Shown here in pieces: positions 27,657 to 41,300 of a stretch of 64,000 nt of DNA. Location of the stretch: positions 4,188,533 through 4,252,532 of the forward strand of contig JANVCC010000030.1 of NCBI GenBank assembly GCA_025345505.1, given 5' to 3'. The first letter of the stretch is position 1. The number at the start of each line of letters is the position of its first letter. This DNA is from Todiramphus chloris collaris (Eukaryota > Chordata > Aves > Coraciiformes > Alcedinidae). The notes under the pieces were generated by a model that did not search any database, had not been told where the DNA came from, and saw nothing but the letters and a program-made list of their open reading frames with translations. The position numbers and the translations under genes are program-made.

Positions 27657-28052
27657 TCAGCCCCCAGTTAGGCATCTAAATAAGATCCAGATTTGCCAAA
27701 GTGTTGGGGAGTCAGGAGTTTCCACCGGAAGACTTTTTCCTGAACTTCCAGAAGAATTAGGTAACGGAGACTGCCCATTCGGTGTCACAGCGGGAACCAG
27801 TCTGTTTGGCAGCCTTGACCTGAAAGGTTTCAATTTTCTAGGTGTTGTTGCTTCTGCAGTTTCAGGCACGTCTATGGAATAGCATTTTTGTCTCTTCTTG
27901 AAGAGCTTGTACTTCTGGTAGCAGCTGGGGTGAGAAGGGACATCATCTCTCCAGAAATTCACTGTCTTCTCAGATACCTTAACCTCTCCTCTGACTGAGT
28001 GGTTGAATGTCAGCTGCTTTCCTTGAATTACAAGCTGGTAGAACAGCCATTG
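27657..28052 (-). pseudogene. Unidentified protein-like open frame, possible decayed retrocopy
   Basis: On the - strand a frame stays open for 131 codons between a TAG at 28055-28053 and a TGA just below 27660. Its composition is unlike the chance ORFs around it: KTVNFWRDDVPSHPSCYQKY is followed by a basic KLFKKRQKC segment, then TPRKLKPFRSRLPNRLVPAV, then a Ser/Pro/Asn-rich stretch. Upstream of the TAG the same frame carries a few more codons before another stop. There is no ATG at a sensible start, no clear splice sites, and no poly-T on the + strand side that would mark a retrocopy tail. I do not recognise the family. It could be a decayed retrocopy, an exon of an antisense gene, or chance. 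Confidence 0.35.
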
Positions 28053-28161
28053 CTAGAATGTTACCAAAGTTTCACCAGAGGCTAATCAGCCTTTAGAAAA
28101 AAGAAAATTTGTATATTTGTGGTGGACAGTTCTACCTCTGTCAAAGGCCAGATAATTAACA

Positions 28162-28185
28162 TGTATATATATGAATATATATGAA
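28162..28185. repeat. Imperfect TA-rich simple repeat
   Basis: A run of tatatatatgaa-type units directly abuts the CR1 terminal repeat on its right. Confidence 0.75.
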
Positions 28186-28240
28186 TCATAGAATTATCAA
28201 GGTTAGAAAAGACCTTTAAGATTGAATTTAACCTATGCAT
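28186..28240 (-). mobile_element. CR1 LINE 3'-end scrap
   Basis: The words tcatagaattatcaaggtta and gaaaagacctttaagattga are the reverse complement of the extreme 3' end of avian CR1. Only about 55 bases remain, and the match decays to the right. Confidence 0.8.
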
Positions 28241-30614
28241 ACACTAATTATTAACAAGGGAGAAGTATTGTTAGATCAGCACTTTGTCCAGCCATGAAGC
28301 ATTACTTCCCTGTGAAGAACCAAGTTACCCAAAAGAACCTCAGAGCAAAGCTGGCAGGTTTGCATTTTTGAGTTTCTTGCTGATTTTCATGTCCTTGGGC
28401 TTAGTTTTTCTTATTCAGTTTCTTTCAGCCCAGCTCATTTCCGTGGGGAGAAGAAAGATTTCCATACTGCAGAGACAAGGATAATGGAACCTAAACTAGT
28501 CTCTGTGAAGAGTAAATTTACTTGCTTCCTAATCCAGGTTGTGGTGGGAAAAGCTAAGAGGGATGCTGATAGGACTTTCCTGATCCCTCCTCCTCTACGT
28601 TTTTCCTTCAGGCTTGATGAGCTGAAACCCAAAGTTCATCCATGCCTGGGCTTCTATGGGTTAAAAGCCAAAGTACCTCAAATAGAGCAGTTGTTTCTTC
28701 ACATTCAGTTCAATAGGTAGCAAATGTGTACAAGAGAAGGAGGTCTGAGAATTTCATTAGACTAATTTTACAAAGAAATGCAAAGAATTGCAGTAGAAAG
28801 TGGGCACTATATGTTGTGTAGGTTGTGAAGGATTTATATAGGATGACTGTCTAATCTTCTGTGTACGTAGAACTTCTTTGGCCTTATTTTGAACCTGAAG
28901 TAATAAAGAAGGAAATAAAAGCAGAGGTAAACTTAAAGTATTGTTTTACTCTAAATGCTTTCAGTAAAGGGCCTTGTTATCTAATGATTGGTACTAGATG
29001 GCTGGTATAAATCGTGGTGTTTGTTCCCTGCACTCATGGCGAAGGAAAGCAGAGGCAAAAGGAAATCAATTGGAACTAGCAGGTAACAAATGACCAGTCT
29101 TAGGCAAGCATAGCAGATGGGGAAAATAGAGTTATGGGCATACATTATTAGGGAATGCAGTGGTGAGTTTTCCCTGTTATTTAGGAAATGCAGCTAATAA
29201 TATTTTTGATGGAGGGGGCAGCTCAGACAATTAAGAATGTGAAAATGTTTCGATATTGAATCACATTTTCAATGCTATCTTAGAAGGGCTTTTTGCCCTT
29301 AATACTGAATATTAAAAGGGAAATCAGGTGTGAACCAGCAGCTCTTGTGGAGACAGGCAAGTCCATTTCATGCCAACTCCTCAAGGAGAGCACTGATGGA
29401 GCCAGCTTGGCAGTGCATAGTTCAGAGGCATCTTCAGAATTGAACAGGAATTTGTAAAATATTTTGGAAATTTTGCACCAGACTGAACCCTGCAGAGTGT
29501 CTACAACACTGTCATATCTGAACTCAGATGAGGATAAGTTCTAGCACCTTTCTGTTTTGGGATTTCTCTCTTTTTATTGATAGACCTCTATGGTTTCTCA
29601 AAAAGATTTGGTTTTGTGGAGCATAAACCCCATATAAAATAGCTCAAGAGCAAGCTCTGCTACAATGGCAAATTGTGTTTTTTCTGGAGATACAAGTAGG
29701 GAAAGGACCAAGTGGGCAGCAGCTCCTTTTCAGAAGGACCTGGTGAGCACCTTGGCAGTGGGGACCAGGGCTGGATGAACTGGAGCATGGATAGCAGTGA
29801 GTGTTTATTCCATTTACTTTACATCTGAACCCAAAATACCAGTTTTGCTCTCCTGGTTAAAGCAAGATTTTGGACAACTGAAGGTGGTGTATGGAAGAAA
29901 AGTGTCTCATCTGTAAGTAAGCACTGGGACTCAGCAAGGTGGGGAATCTCCATTCTTGCTGCCTTTGAAGACCAGCAAGGCCATGCTGCGAGGGACTCCA
30001 TGCTCACCCTATCTGGAGGCTGATGGTCAGGGTCTCCTCTGGCCAGCCTGGTTTTGGACTTGCCCTCCCACTGTGCTCCTTTGAGAGCCTAATGCCTGGT
30101 CTGAGTTACCAGTCCTTTACCTGTGAGTGTATGTGTGTAAGTAATGGGGAAAGCTTGCTTTTTTTTGGTTTTTTTTAAGTCTCTCACTTTTATCAAAGCA
30201 TCTGAACAATATTCTCTGTATGTTACCACAGTGTATTAGCTCTGCAAGCAAATCTGAAAGTGCTACAGAGGGGACACCCTAACACCTTGAAAAGTATCAG
30301 TAAAAACTGCTGAAAGCATTAAAAATAAATGAATCATAGGGTGAGAACTAGCCTGACAGGTAAATAGGCACGACATAAAATACCTCTGGAATCTGTGGGA
30401 TATTTGCAGGTACAAGGGGGCTTCTAAGCCATGGTTCATTTACAATGTCTGGTTCCTCTCTCTGGGAAGGATTTCTAACAGATTCAAGGAGCCTCCAAGC
30501 TTTTAGTAGGTCTTGGGAGAAGAAAGGCAGCTCTGTAAAGGAGAAAAGTTTGGTTTGTTTATGGAGAAAACTTGCCAGTCACGTTTCATATTGTGTCCTG
30601 CTCGGAAGAACAAC

Positions 30615-30739
30615 CAAAGGCTTTCATGCCATGGAGGACATGGTGTTTCCATAGCTGTGCTTATTGTACGGAAACACCATCTCCTCTGTGGTGTGGAAGC
30701 CTACCTGGAGATGTGCTGCAGCCTCCTTGAAAGCCTTTG
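30615..30739. repeat. Inverted repeat able to form a long hairpin
   Basis: Left arm 30634-30650 (starts gaggacatgg, ends tgtttcc) pairs with right arm 30670-30686 at 16 of 17 positions across a 19-base loop. A second, outer pair matches exactly: caaaggctttca at 30615-30626 with its reverse complement at 30728-30739. The right side carries about 34 extra bases between the two arms. It may be the remnant of a small palindromic transposon or a locally inverted duplication. Confidence 0.75.
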
Positions 30740-30797
30740 CTCCATCAGGAAAACATTTGTGTTTTACAACTACATACTGGGGTGTGGAGTTTGTGGG

Positions 30798-30842
30798 GTT
30801 TTCTTTCCCTTTTCTTTCTTTTTTTTTTTTTTTTTTTTTTTT
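30798..30842. repeat. Polypyrimidine and poly-T tract
   Basis: A C/T-only stretch ends in about 24 uninterrupted T at 30819-30842. No polyadenylation signal in - orientation follows on the right, so it was not read as a retrocopy tail. Confidence 0.9.
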
Positions 30843-33800
30843 ACTGCCCCGGATCTGTTCCAGCCTGTGGCTGCAGCAGTATCTGAATGGTGGAGTTTTG
30901 CCAAAAGCAAACAACATCGAATACTCTGTTTTACCATAACAACTGCAGAGGTGAATGAGCACTGTCAAGAAAGCGCCATGAATACTCTTTTCTGTTATTA
31001 ACTGAATTTATTATTTTGCTGGTAAAAGTTAACAGCAGAAGGAGAACATTAATTTCACATCTGCCTGAACTTGTGCTGGAAATGTTTGGGGGCTCATCAG
31101 GTTGGGGGTAGGAGCAAGCTTTGCTCGTTGCTAAACAAAACAGCTAAAATCTCAAATATTTCCAGTCAGTCGTGACTTTAAAAATATCCAGAAGTGTATT
31201 TGAATAGGGGACACATGAAATAATATCATAATCTGCTCAGGCTATTATGTGAAACAGAAACATGTTGAATAAATCATTACCTGTATTTGTTCACCCAGCT
31301 CCTGCTAGTCTAACACCATGAGCTCGTGACACCTCAGTGGTGTAAAGCAATATGTGTGGCCTCCTCTAATTGTACTTCAGCCCCAGTAATAGCTGGGATG
31401 TTGGATAAATTAATGTGTTTTTATTTGTACTTCATCAACAGCTCTGAGCATCTTGCTTGGTTCAAGATAGACAAAGAATCTGTAGTTGCTGTTTCACTTC
31501 CTGGGTTTTTTAGCCAAATCTAAAGCTTCAAGAAAATCACAACCGTCTCATGCTCTGTATACAGAGGAATATTTCATTCACTTTTCTTATCAAGAAAGCT
31601 CATTGTTCATCCCAAGAGGATTTAGTGAAGGTGTCCTCCTAGGATGGTACAGGAAGATAAAACAATTCAGTCAATCTCTTTAAGCATCCAGACTCAGAGT
31701 TGAAGAGGTTTGAACAAGTTCTTCAGCAGCTTAGAATTAAATAACTAAACCCAGCTTTTACACAGCTCTAGGGAAGGTTCTGCATGAGTCCTCTACCTTC
31801 TCTAAAAAAATTTCCCATGTGCTGCCTTGAATGAGGCCTTATTCTGAACCCACCACTGGACATGCAAAATACGATGGTGTGACTCTGACAGAGATGCCAT
31901 ATGCAAATTGACCTAACTGATGATGAATGGTGAAGTGAGCAGACATAATTATGTCATTCAAATATCTAAGGTGGGGTTATTAGTGCTGGTAAGGAATTTT
32001 GAGATGCGGGGGATTTGACATGACCGTGTCCTCTCAGCTCTGTCTCTGGGAGAGGGGACTCTCCTTTTTGATTTTTAGATGACATTGCCTGGGGATGTTC
32101 AGCCATCAGAGGTGGCTTTTTTAAAGGAGAAATGGGTCTGCACTGCTGATTATCTTCATTTATGAACTGATTTTTTTGCAAAATGTGGAATTGACTTAAT
32201 TGAGGTTTGGTTTTTTGATTGGTTTTGATGGACTTTTTTTTTATTTGTGGAAGCAACTAGAAATATTCAAATCAGATCACATTAATTAGTGAAACTAATT
32301 ATGTTTTCCTAAGCATCTCTCCTCTTGCCTATTCTGCAATGAAAAATCATTTGCTCATGATGTAAAACAGGAGAAAGGAGATTGCCTTGACAATTAGCAG
32401 TAATTAATGAGAAGCTTTGAATTGCTTGGTGTCAACCTCAACATCCATTAGCAGGCTAGGCTTGGATTTGCCCACCGACGGGTGCAGGTACACACCAACT
32501 CCTTCCCTCCCAGGAGGAAAGAGATATGGGAATAGGGCAACAAATTATAATGGTTTTACCTATTCTTTAGTGCATTTTAAAAATAGTTGTGTGCACTTGC
32601 TGCAGATTCACATCTGTTATCATACTTGATACAAGTAAATTGATACTGATAAGTGTTTTAATTAGAAGGAATTGTTAACTCTTTAGGGCATATTTAGCTT
32701 GACTTGAATAACTGCATGATCACTCCAGCTGCCTATAAGATGTTACTAATTTTCTGTAGAAGCCTGTTACATTTTAGAATTGATTTTTTTCACATGGGTA
32801 TGAAAATAAATCAAAAAGCTTCCAAAAAAGGGACCTATATAAAAAAAAGCTTTTTAAGTATATATCAGTTAAGACCAAGTTTCTTCAAAGAAAATCTTTG
32901 TAAAGAAAGTTTCTCCTCTGCCCTGAGGTACACAGCCATATACATGTGTGCATATATTTATATGATAGTCCAGTATTCAGGATTAAAAAAGAAAGTCTTT
33001 AAGCTGAAAGTATCTTCAGTAACAGCACCACTCCAAAGGCCTTCCCATTTAAGTTAGAGATGATTGCAAACAAGGTCAAACTCATACAACTGCATTTTGC
33101 AGCTTCCCACACACATCCATGGCACATGTGAAATTTGTATGACGGAGCCTGATAATAGTGCAAGAGAGAGCACCAGTGACATCTTGCCCCATGTCATCAA
33201 TCAGTAGTTTGCCTTTAACTGCAGCAAGATCAGAATTTAATTGATGTATTTTGGATTGGTCTGTAAAATACTCCAAAGTGTTTTGCATAATTTGAGATCC
33301 CTTGTGGCCAATTGATAATATTCACAGTTAGGGATGTTTTCCTTTTGGAAATATTTAGATTTGAAGTTGAGCCACATGACCAGCTCCTTCCCTAGAAGTG
33401 ACATGTGGAAGAGCTGAGAAACAGATTCATCTTCTGCACTGCTGCTTCCCTGTAATTGCTTCCTGAAAGCAACTTGTCCTGGATGTGATTTCTGCAGCAA
33501 CATGGGAGGAAGTCACGTTTAACCCACTGAAAGGGGAGATGCTGCTTTCAATTCTCATCTTGCCCCTGCTTTCTCTCCTGATTTATGGATTAATTGTGTG
33601 TTTGCTCTTGATATAACTTCATGGTGCCTCTGCCAGGGTGGCTGGGATGATATCTCCTGTTTTGAGGCTGCTTGGTGTGAGAGCTGCACTGTCTCTAATT
33701 GAACGGTTGGTGATTGATAATTGAATACAAGAATAGGCTAAAAAGCTTGGCTGGTTTAGCTGTGGAAAATGAAGGCTGATAGAGGTCATGACTGATACCG

Positions 33801-35139
33801 AAGGTGATAAACACACCCAACAAACCATTTAATCTGAAGAACAATGCTGGAACAAATACAAATGGGCAATAAAGTGCCCATGAATATTCTGAGGCTGGAA
33901 ATAAGCTTTCTAGCAATAAGAGGGGTAAAAGAGAGAATCACCTTCTCTGTAGGAGCAATGGAGCTCCTCTGATAACATATTTAACATGCTGGTAGAGCTG
34001 TGTGAAAGGTTCCTCCAAATGCAAAGTCAGTGTTCCAGCATCCTGGCAGACCAGGCCACCGCGAGATCAATTGTTTTGGTGGATGAATAATAGCAGGCAT
34101 GCATTCTGTGATGTTGCACCAATGTTTGTAATGCCTTTTGCTGTGGATAAGAGGAATCCACCTATTATGTTGAATTTCATGTGCTTGAAAGGGAACACTG
34201 TTACCTCAAGGCAAAAGACAGTCCAACTCATTTTAGCATCTTCTGTCACTACCAGACTTTCTGGATCCTGGGTTGAATGTCATAGACCAAGGGGTAGGAA
34301 GCTGATCCCTTGTAAGATATTGTCAGTATTTGATATTGAGAGCTGGTGGAGTGGAATACATGTGGAGACCCTTCGTCTTGAGGAATTTCATTACTGAGCA
34401 CTGTGTTGTTTTACTCCTGTAATGTACAAGTTATTTTGCTATATTCTCTGCTTGGCTGGGGGAAATGATTTTAGAGAGGTGCTTTGTGTAAGGGTCTGTC
34501 ATTTTGTCTCAAGCTGCAGTGCTGGAGTTCTGTGCTTGGTCATGCTCAGTCCTCAGTATAATAATTTTTGTTCTCAATAACTGACATTTCAAAAAACATT
34601 TGTTAACTTAATTTTTTTTTTTCTTCCACTGACCTGAACAGTAAACCCTGAGAACAGAGTTAGCCAAGGTGGCTTGCTTTTGAGAAGCCTTTTGCACTCC
34701 CAAGGGCTCTTGATCAGGCTGACTTTGCCTCCATGTACCCTTGAATTGCTTTGTGTGTTCCTTTCTGTTAATGCTTTTAAAGTAATTTGTTAACTGGAGT
34801 TTGAAAGTGCTTCGCAGTATTTAATCTAATCAGTGAAAACTTCCTCATCCCATTATTCGAGCAATTTTAGGGGAGGAGTAGTTGTTTTCATTTGGGTTTT
34901 ATGATTTACACTTTATTTTTATGGAATGTTTATTCAGGAGGAGAATTTTTCATTACTTTCCTTTGTAGTGATTGTTTTGTACTTTCTTGGGACAAAATCG
35001 GCTCTTTTGAAGGTCTGCATGCTTACGTGCAAAATATTGGCAGATCTCAGAGTCTGAGGAATGCAGTGGAAACCATAGTGCATCCTGTGCTTTGATTCCT
35101 GCAGATCTCCGTGTTGGTTGGGGCTATGGAGCAGAGTTT

Positions 35140-35300
35140 CTCACTTCTATCGATGTTACTTTCTATGATCAGTTTTTATCCATATTAAGCTTATCAGTAC
35201 CCGCTATGAACTGAATCAATTCCACTCCAATCTGTGTTAAATTAGCCCTGAATCAGGACTGTAAATCTTATGAGCAATGTTACCAACAGTTCCTCATGAA
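35140..35300. promoter_or_regulatory. Candidate conserved noncoding element
   Basis: Contains ctatgatcagtttttatcca, attaagcttatcagtacccg with GATA-type cores, and aactgaatcaattccactcc, without repeat or ORF. Weak inference from word content only. Confidence 0.25.
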
Positions 35301-38300
35301 ATTAGGAAAATTTCAAAATGTTTGCTGGTTTGGTTGTCCAGCTGAATACTTTTCTAGATTCCTACCATGGGCAGAAGTGCTTAGCACCTTAAGGAGCCAG
35401 GCCAGTGGTAGAAAATCTAATAAAACTTTTCCCTATGCATATATAATATGTTCCAGGTATATTTTCTTCAGTGACCAGTAGGACCAAGGATATCTTTGCT
35501 GGTTATGTGCCCTGTTAAACTGGTGTGTTTAACTCGCTAAGAATAAAATTGCTTTCCACACATTACTAAAAATGGATTTAAGCGACAAGCTACCCATCAA
35601 TGAGCATAAAGGTTTTACAGTCTGATCTTTGCTTTCCTCGTAAGAACTGAAATCTGCTGCCACTGATAATCTGCATCACCCTCCTTCGTACCTTTGTCAG
35701 CAGAGTTCGCACTGCAGCTCAACTAGTTGGGAACTGGATTTTGAGTAGCTCATAGGTTGGGATTAGGAGAGGACAGTAACACTTGGGATTTGCATGGGTA
35801 TTGTTTGAGCTGGATGCATCTCCAGACATACAATTTGAAAATAGTCACACTACTAAAATCAAAGAAAATTTATCAAATCCTTGTTGTTGTTTTTCAGAGG
35901 TTTTGAGGGTCGGAGTTGTTTTTGCATTTGGATTTTTGTTGTTCTGGGTATCTCGGGTTAATTTGTCTGAGCTCCCTTTTTTATTTTTACAGTTGCTTCT
36001 TTTCTGAGTGTTAATTTACAAGATTACATCTTGTTTAAATTTCCCTATTGTATGCATGTCTTTAGCCTGTTTTTCTGCGTGTTATTTTCAGGGGAAGTGG
36101 AAGGGGAAAAGAGAAAAAATAATCCTGCGTCACTGAAAATAATAAGAGCTTTGAGTGTTGTGATGTCTGCTCTGTATCATCAGGTGGCTCTTTTGCACTG
36201 GGAGAAACAGAGCATTCGAAAAAGCCCCAATATCCAGCAGGAACCCTTCATGGGGTAATACTTTGAATTTTGCTGTCCTTCATGACTACTCTCCCACTTG
36301 TTTGTTTTGTTGGTTTGTTTTTATGGGTTTTGTTTTTTTCCTCAGCAATGTGTCAATTTGCAAACTCAGGCAAAAGTGTGATTATGCACTTGAAACTCAT
36401 GAGTTAAACTCTTCCAGAATGGAGCCTTTTAAAGGAAATCCCACAGTATTCAACAGCAAACCCCTCACACCAGGCTGGTAAAGCAGCGCTTAGGGGATTT
36501 TTATCCTTCTTTCTCATAAGAGTTCCACACTTTAGGGTCCATCTTCATTTTATTCATCTCAGGGAGCCTGTGAGTCTCTGTCACCGATGATGAGAAAAGG
36601 ACACTGGGATTTCTTCATTTAAACATGGGCATCTTGGACTCTTATTCTGCAATGAGAGGCTAGTACAAGGCATTTATTTCTTACTGCTGGCACAGGATAG
36701 CTGGTTTTGGCTTTCTCAAGCAGCATCCAGGTTGGGTACTAGTTATTTAGGGCTGTCAGATCACTTACTAACCACCTTTTGGTGCATTTTTTGCCCCAGG
36801 AAATGAGTTATGACAAACCTGTAAGTATCTATTCTCTCCATCAACATCCCACATTGCTCTGAATATTGGGTAAACACCACTCCTTGGGATGCACCAGCAT
36901 CACAGGCCTCCTAATTTGTTGCATTTGGGGTTTTCTGGTAAAAATTCTTTGTGGATATTAAATAGTAAGCAGATGTCTATCAGAAAGCATGCTTTATAGG
37001 CACTCTTTTGTTTGTCAGAACTTTGAAGAGCGGATATGTATTGCCTAGTAGCTTTTATTTTTTGGATCTGTTTATTTTAACAAATCAGAAGTAAAAAAAA
37101 AAGGAATAGTCTTTCTCCAAAATTGCAATTTATATTGCAAGTCATTATATTAGACAGTCATTTCCAGTCCATTACTCAGATCAGAGTTGTACAGTTGCAC
37201 AATCACCCTTGGAACACAGATGTACATGCAGAGATGTGTGTACCTATGCTGGGTGAACAGTAAGTGTGCCACTTGGTCCCCAGATGGTCACCCTAAATAA
37301 AATCTGGCTTTTTTTTCAGCAGCAGGTGAGCTTTTGGCCACTGACTTCAGTGGATGTGAACCACCCACCCTTCTAGTGTGGCTCAAGTCCAATGGGTTCC
37401 CCTTGATTTTGCCACGGGCTGGGAAGTGCTGTCATCTGAACCGAATCCTCTTTTACTCAGGCATCTGATTCTGGCTGAAGCTCCAAGTGTGTTTTAATAA
37501 CCTCTAAACTAAACTTGCCAAATGACTTTCTAATCTTCAAAACTATTTTTGCCACTTTCTACTGTTAGTAAATAACATGACAGAAAAACAGATCTAAAGC
37601 AGGAAAGAGTCACAGAGGGGAGCTCTTATCAATATATTTCCTCGGCAAAAGCTTTATGTGACACCTCTAGAATCAATAGGAGATTTGTCACGGATTTCAG
37701 TAAGAATACCCAGCTTTAAAAGAAGAATCAGACCAATCCCCTCCTCTCTGTATATTTGATGTATGGCACAGGATGCACAGTTTTCTCCGGTGCTTCCCAA
37801 GTTCATAATTTGTATTTCACCTTAATGCCACTTTATGAATTTATTGGCAGCCAGAAGCACTCCATCAGGATTATAGAGTCTTGCCTACCTTTTGGTGGTT
37901 ATAACATTTTTATTTTATTTTTCTTTAAAGGAGTGTTTAGCTATTTTTACTTGGGTGCCACATGGATGGGTCGGTACCAGCCTGCCACTGGAGCAAAGTC
38001 ATATTTTTCAGAGATGAGGAGAATATATCAAAACTCTGCTAGTGCTTTCATGGATGAGGGCATATTTGGTTAAATAGATGTTTATCTGGGAAAGTCATCA
38101 TCTGGCTAGCAGCATACTGAATGTTTCTAAGCAGCTAACTTATGTATACTAAACAAATTTGGTTTGGCTGCAGCCAGAGCTGCCCTGTGGAAATTCTCAA
38201 CATACATTTGTTTGATTGAGCTGTCATTTTCAGTTGATCTGCTGATGATCTGTGTCACTTTGTTTAAATGTCCTGGTGGGTTGTTGTTTTTTTTATACAG

Positions 38301-41300
38301 TGCAAAACCAGTCCGCTTTCTGTGATGGATTAAATTGAGGTGAAATTCGAGAGTTACTCCTGTTTTCGATTTCTGTGTTCTGAGACAGGTGGGCTGCAAT
38401 GACAAAGAGCTTCACACACAAACACATTAAAACCAAAATGGAGTGGATGCCCTTATGATTTAAAACATCCGTAGATGTGTCAACTACCAAATGCTCCTGT
38501 TCAAAGGAAGTTGCTGGGATTCATACTTTAAACAACAAATGGTATTTATTTGGTCTATCTTGTTCAGTGAAAAATACCTGCACAAAACTGATGTGGAAGT
38601 CTTTTTCTCTGTCAAAATTCCCTGTGGGTGTGTAAGTGCTGGGGGGTTTGGTCTCTGGCGAGACAACACAAAGTTAGCACCAAGATGACATCCCTAGTGA
38701 GCAGCAGGGGATGGAAACAGTCTCCTCTGCATGGTGGGAGCGTGCCAGCCCAGTCTGGGAACTGGGCAGCATCTCTGGTGGGCTGCTTTTTGCAGGCGTT
38801 TTCTAATAGACCAAAGTTCCTTTTGAACAGCAGCACTTGGTTCAGGTTCTTTGGATTCTGGGAGATATTGCTGAAGCTTTGGGCTATTGGTTGTGCTCCC
38901 TTGAGAGGTGGGAGCCTCTGGTGCTCCCACTGACCTTAGAGAGGAGCCCTGATGGCTCCCCTGGTGAAAGCAGGATGACACAGTGTGAAGAGGGGCACAG
39001 CTGGCTCTGTGTACAGTACCTGGGAGAGGAATCCCACAGCAAGGCTCAGCCCAGTGCTCACCTCCTAACCCCACCTTCCTCCAGCTGATCTTCACATGCC
39101 CTGGTCCAGAGTCCTCACTAAAATGCAACTTTTCTCCATACCCAACACAGACTCTTGTGCAAGACTCACCAGTTTTCAATTTTTGCTTTAGAGCTCTTCA
39201 AAGGCTCACTTTGCAGATCTCCAGCTTAACCCACATGGGCTGTGGTCTGTACAGGAACCACCAACTTAAGGCTTTGCAGAGCAACCAGGCTGCGGCTTTG
39301 TGGGGAGGCACTGAGGATGCCAAGCATCCTTATTTTCTAAACTCGCCACCAATTTGGCTTGTGAGTGTGGGTCAGTTGGGTTTGCTCATGGCTGTGGTCT
39401 GCCCGCAGGTGAGATGAAGGCACTGTTGTGATCTCAGAGCCCTTTCAACACATCTTCACAATAATATTTTGTTTTTATTCCCCCTGTCCTGCCATGCCTG
39501 GAGTTATGCACAGCCTTACCTAACTTGCTGCATTAAGGTTCAAGGCACTGTGGAGAAGGTCAGCTAAATGCCAGTTGTATGCTTGTTTTGAGAAGTGCTC
39601 CAGGAAGAGTTGTTTTTATTTGGCTTCAGCAGCTAATGATCTTACCAGGGAAAGTTTAAAATGAAATTTGTTGCTTCCACTTCCGCACTCAAAAAATCTC
39701 TTCCATGAGCAGCACTTGCATTGCTGATGCTTGAGCAAGTGCAGCCCATGCTGCTCCTGATGTTCTTGTCTCTCCCCATACAGACAGTGATGCTGCGGTG
39801 AAGAGCATCTGGCAAAGGATCTCTTTCACAACCACTTACAGCTTTGAGGCCTAGCTTGAAAATTTCTGAGCATTTTTGGCTTTGCTTTGGAAAAAAAAGG
39901 AATTCAAGTAATTTTCAGAACAATGTTAGGAAAAGTCACATTATTTTTCTTGTATGAAAAAAATGTTCCTCAAACCATTTTTGCACAAGGATTCCATCAC
40001 TTCCATGATTTAGGACGTGTCTCTCTGTATATATAGTATTATACTGCATATACATTTTGTATATATACATTTTTGTCATTATAAACAGTACTTAAATCTA
40101 TGTCTATAAACATAAATAGCTATATAGTTAAGTACTCATCATAACAGAGGATTAGTCCATAGTGACATAATAAGTAGAAGTAAGTATATAACAACCTCAT
40201 GTTAGTTTGAGCTTGTAGGGTCCTTGGTGATCCTTTGGGATGGAGAGCACTGCCTGGGCCAAGGTCTCTAATGGCACGGCATCCAATTACACGAAGGCTG
40301 AATTTGCTGCGTTAAGTGCTGTGTATTTATTTAAGCTGTCATATATCAGGCTGCACATGAAAACAATAGAACTTGTGAAGACTGCCAGTATGAAGGGCGG
40401 GGGGGGGGAGATTCTTTTTCAAATTTGTTTCCAAGTTATTGGGATGAACCAGAAGCTTTCAGAGTGCTGATTTATTGCTCTCCTCTCGCGGCTCACCAGG
40501 ACCCCTCTGCTTCTCCAAGATCAACAGCTTCATAGAAAGCAATACAAGGTGTATGAACAAAGAGTGGAATAAATTACTTTAGCAGTTAACTTTCTTTACA
40601 GTTCACACATATTAATAAATATCTACAAAACATTTGAGGCTTTGACCAGGAAGCCATGTAAAATAAACTGTAGTCCTACTTTTCTTTTTTTTTAAGTCAA
40701 AATAGATCTAACTGATGTTAACTGTTTCACAGCAGGGGTCTCGTTCTGGTTTCACACTGGTGTCACTGTTGATTTTGGAGGGGGAATGTGATCAGAATAA
40801 GGACTGTCACTCCTCCCACCTTACAACAGGCTACTGGTGCTAGGAGAACACTTAGCATTTCCATACTGTCCCACTTTGCATCTTCAAAGCACTGGGGAGA
40901 GATGAACTATTTACCATGGGGCTCATCTGAGGCAAATGAGATAATATGATCCTGTGGAAGAAACAGAAAACCCAAGAGGGAGTGAAAGAATTTGTTACTG
41001 GATATTTTTGCAAGAGCAACTGCAGTATCAGAGCTACTCGTTCCCAGTAGAAGAAAAGGCTCTACAGTTTGCTAGACTAGGGAGGTGAGAGCGTAGGAGG
41101 CTTTTCCGTTTAGTCCTGTGTGTGGTGAAATGTCTTCCTGATATTTTTTTTTTTAATCCAGTTGGTCTTGAAAAGCTCTGGTCTTTGCTGGTAAAAAAAA
41201 CTCTCTGATGGTTTCCATAATGTCTCTGTCCCTGAAGCTTTGGCTTGTGTGGAGGTCTCTAAACACATGAGAGAAAGACACCGTGCTTGGGCTCTGAGAA

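Larger units (their letters stand above)
28241..35139. other. Intronic sequence, no gene seen
   Basis: Long unique-looking stretch. Aside from the hairpin and poly-T listed separately, it holds only scattered T runs. ORFs such as 32704-33057 (+), 33237-33503 (-) and 34002-34397 (+) have no recognisable domain or exon boundaries. Confidence 0.5.

Noticed and set aside
30819-30842. Poly-T as the tail of an antisense retrocopy
   Set aside because: No polyadenylation signal or coding sequence follows on the right side.
30513-31001. 162-codon ORF on the + strand
   Set aside because: It runs through a 24-base poly-T that supplies a run of Phe codons; the rest has no recognisable features.
34002-34397. 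131-codon ORF on the + strand
   Set aside because: No domain, exon signals or protein-like pattern; length is within chance for a 64-kb window.
38694-39179. 161-codon ORF on the - strand
   Set aside because: It lies in a GC-richer block with overlapping ORFs on the other strand and has no domain, splice logic or coding-like composition.
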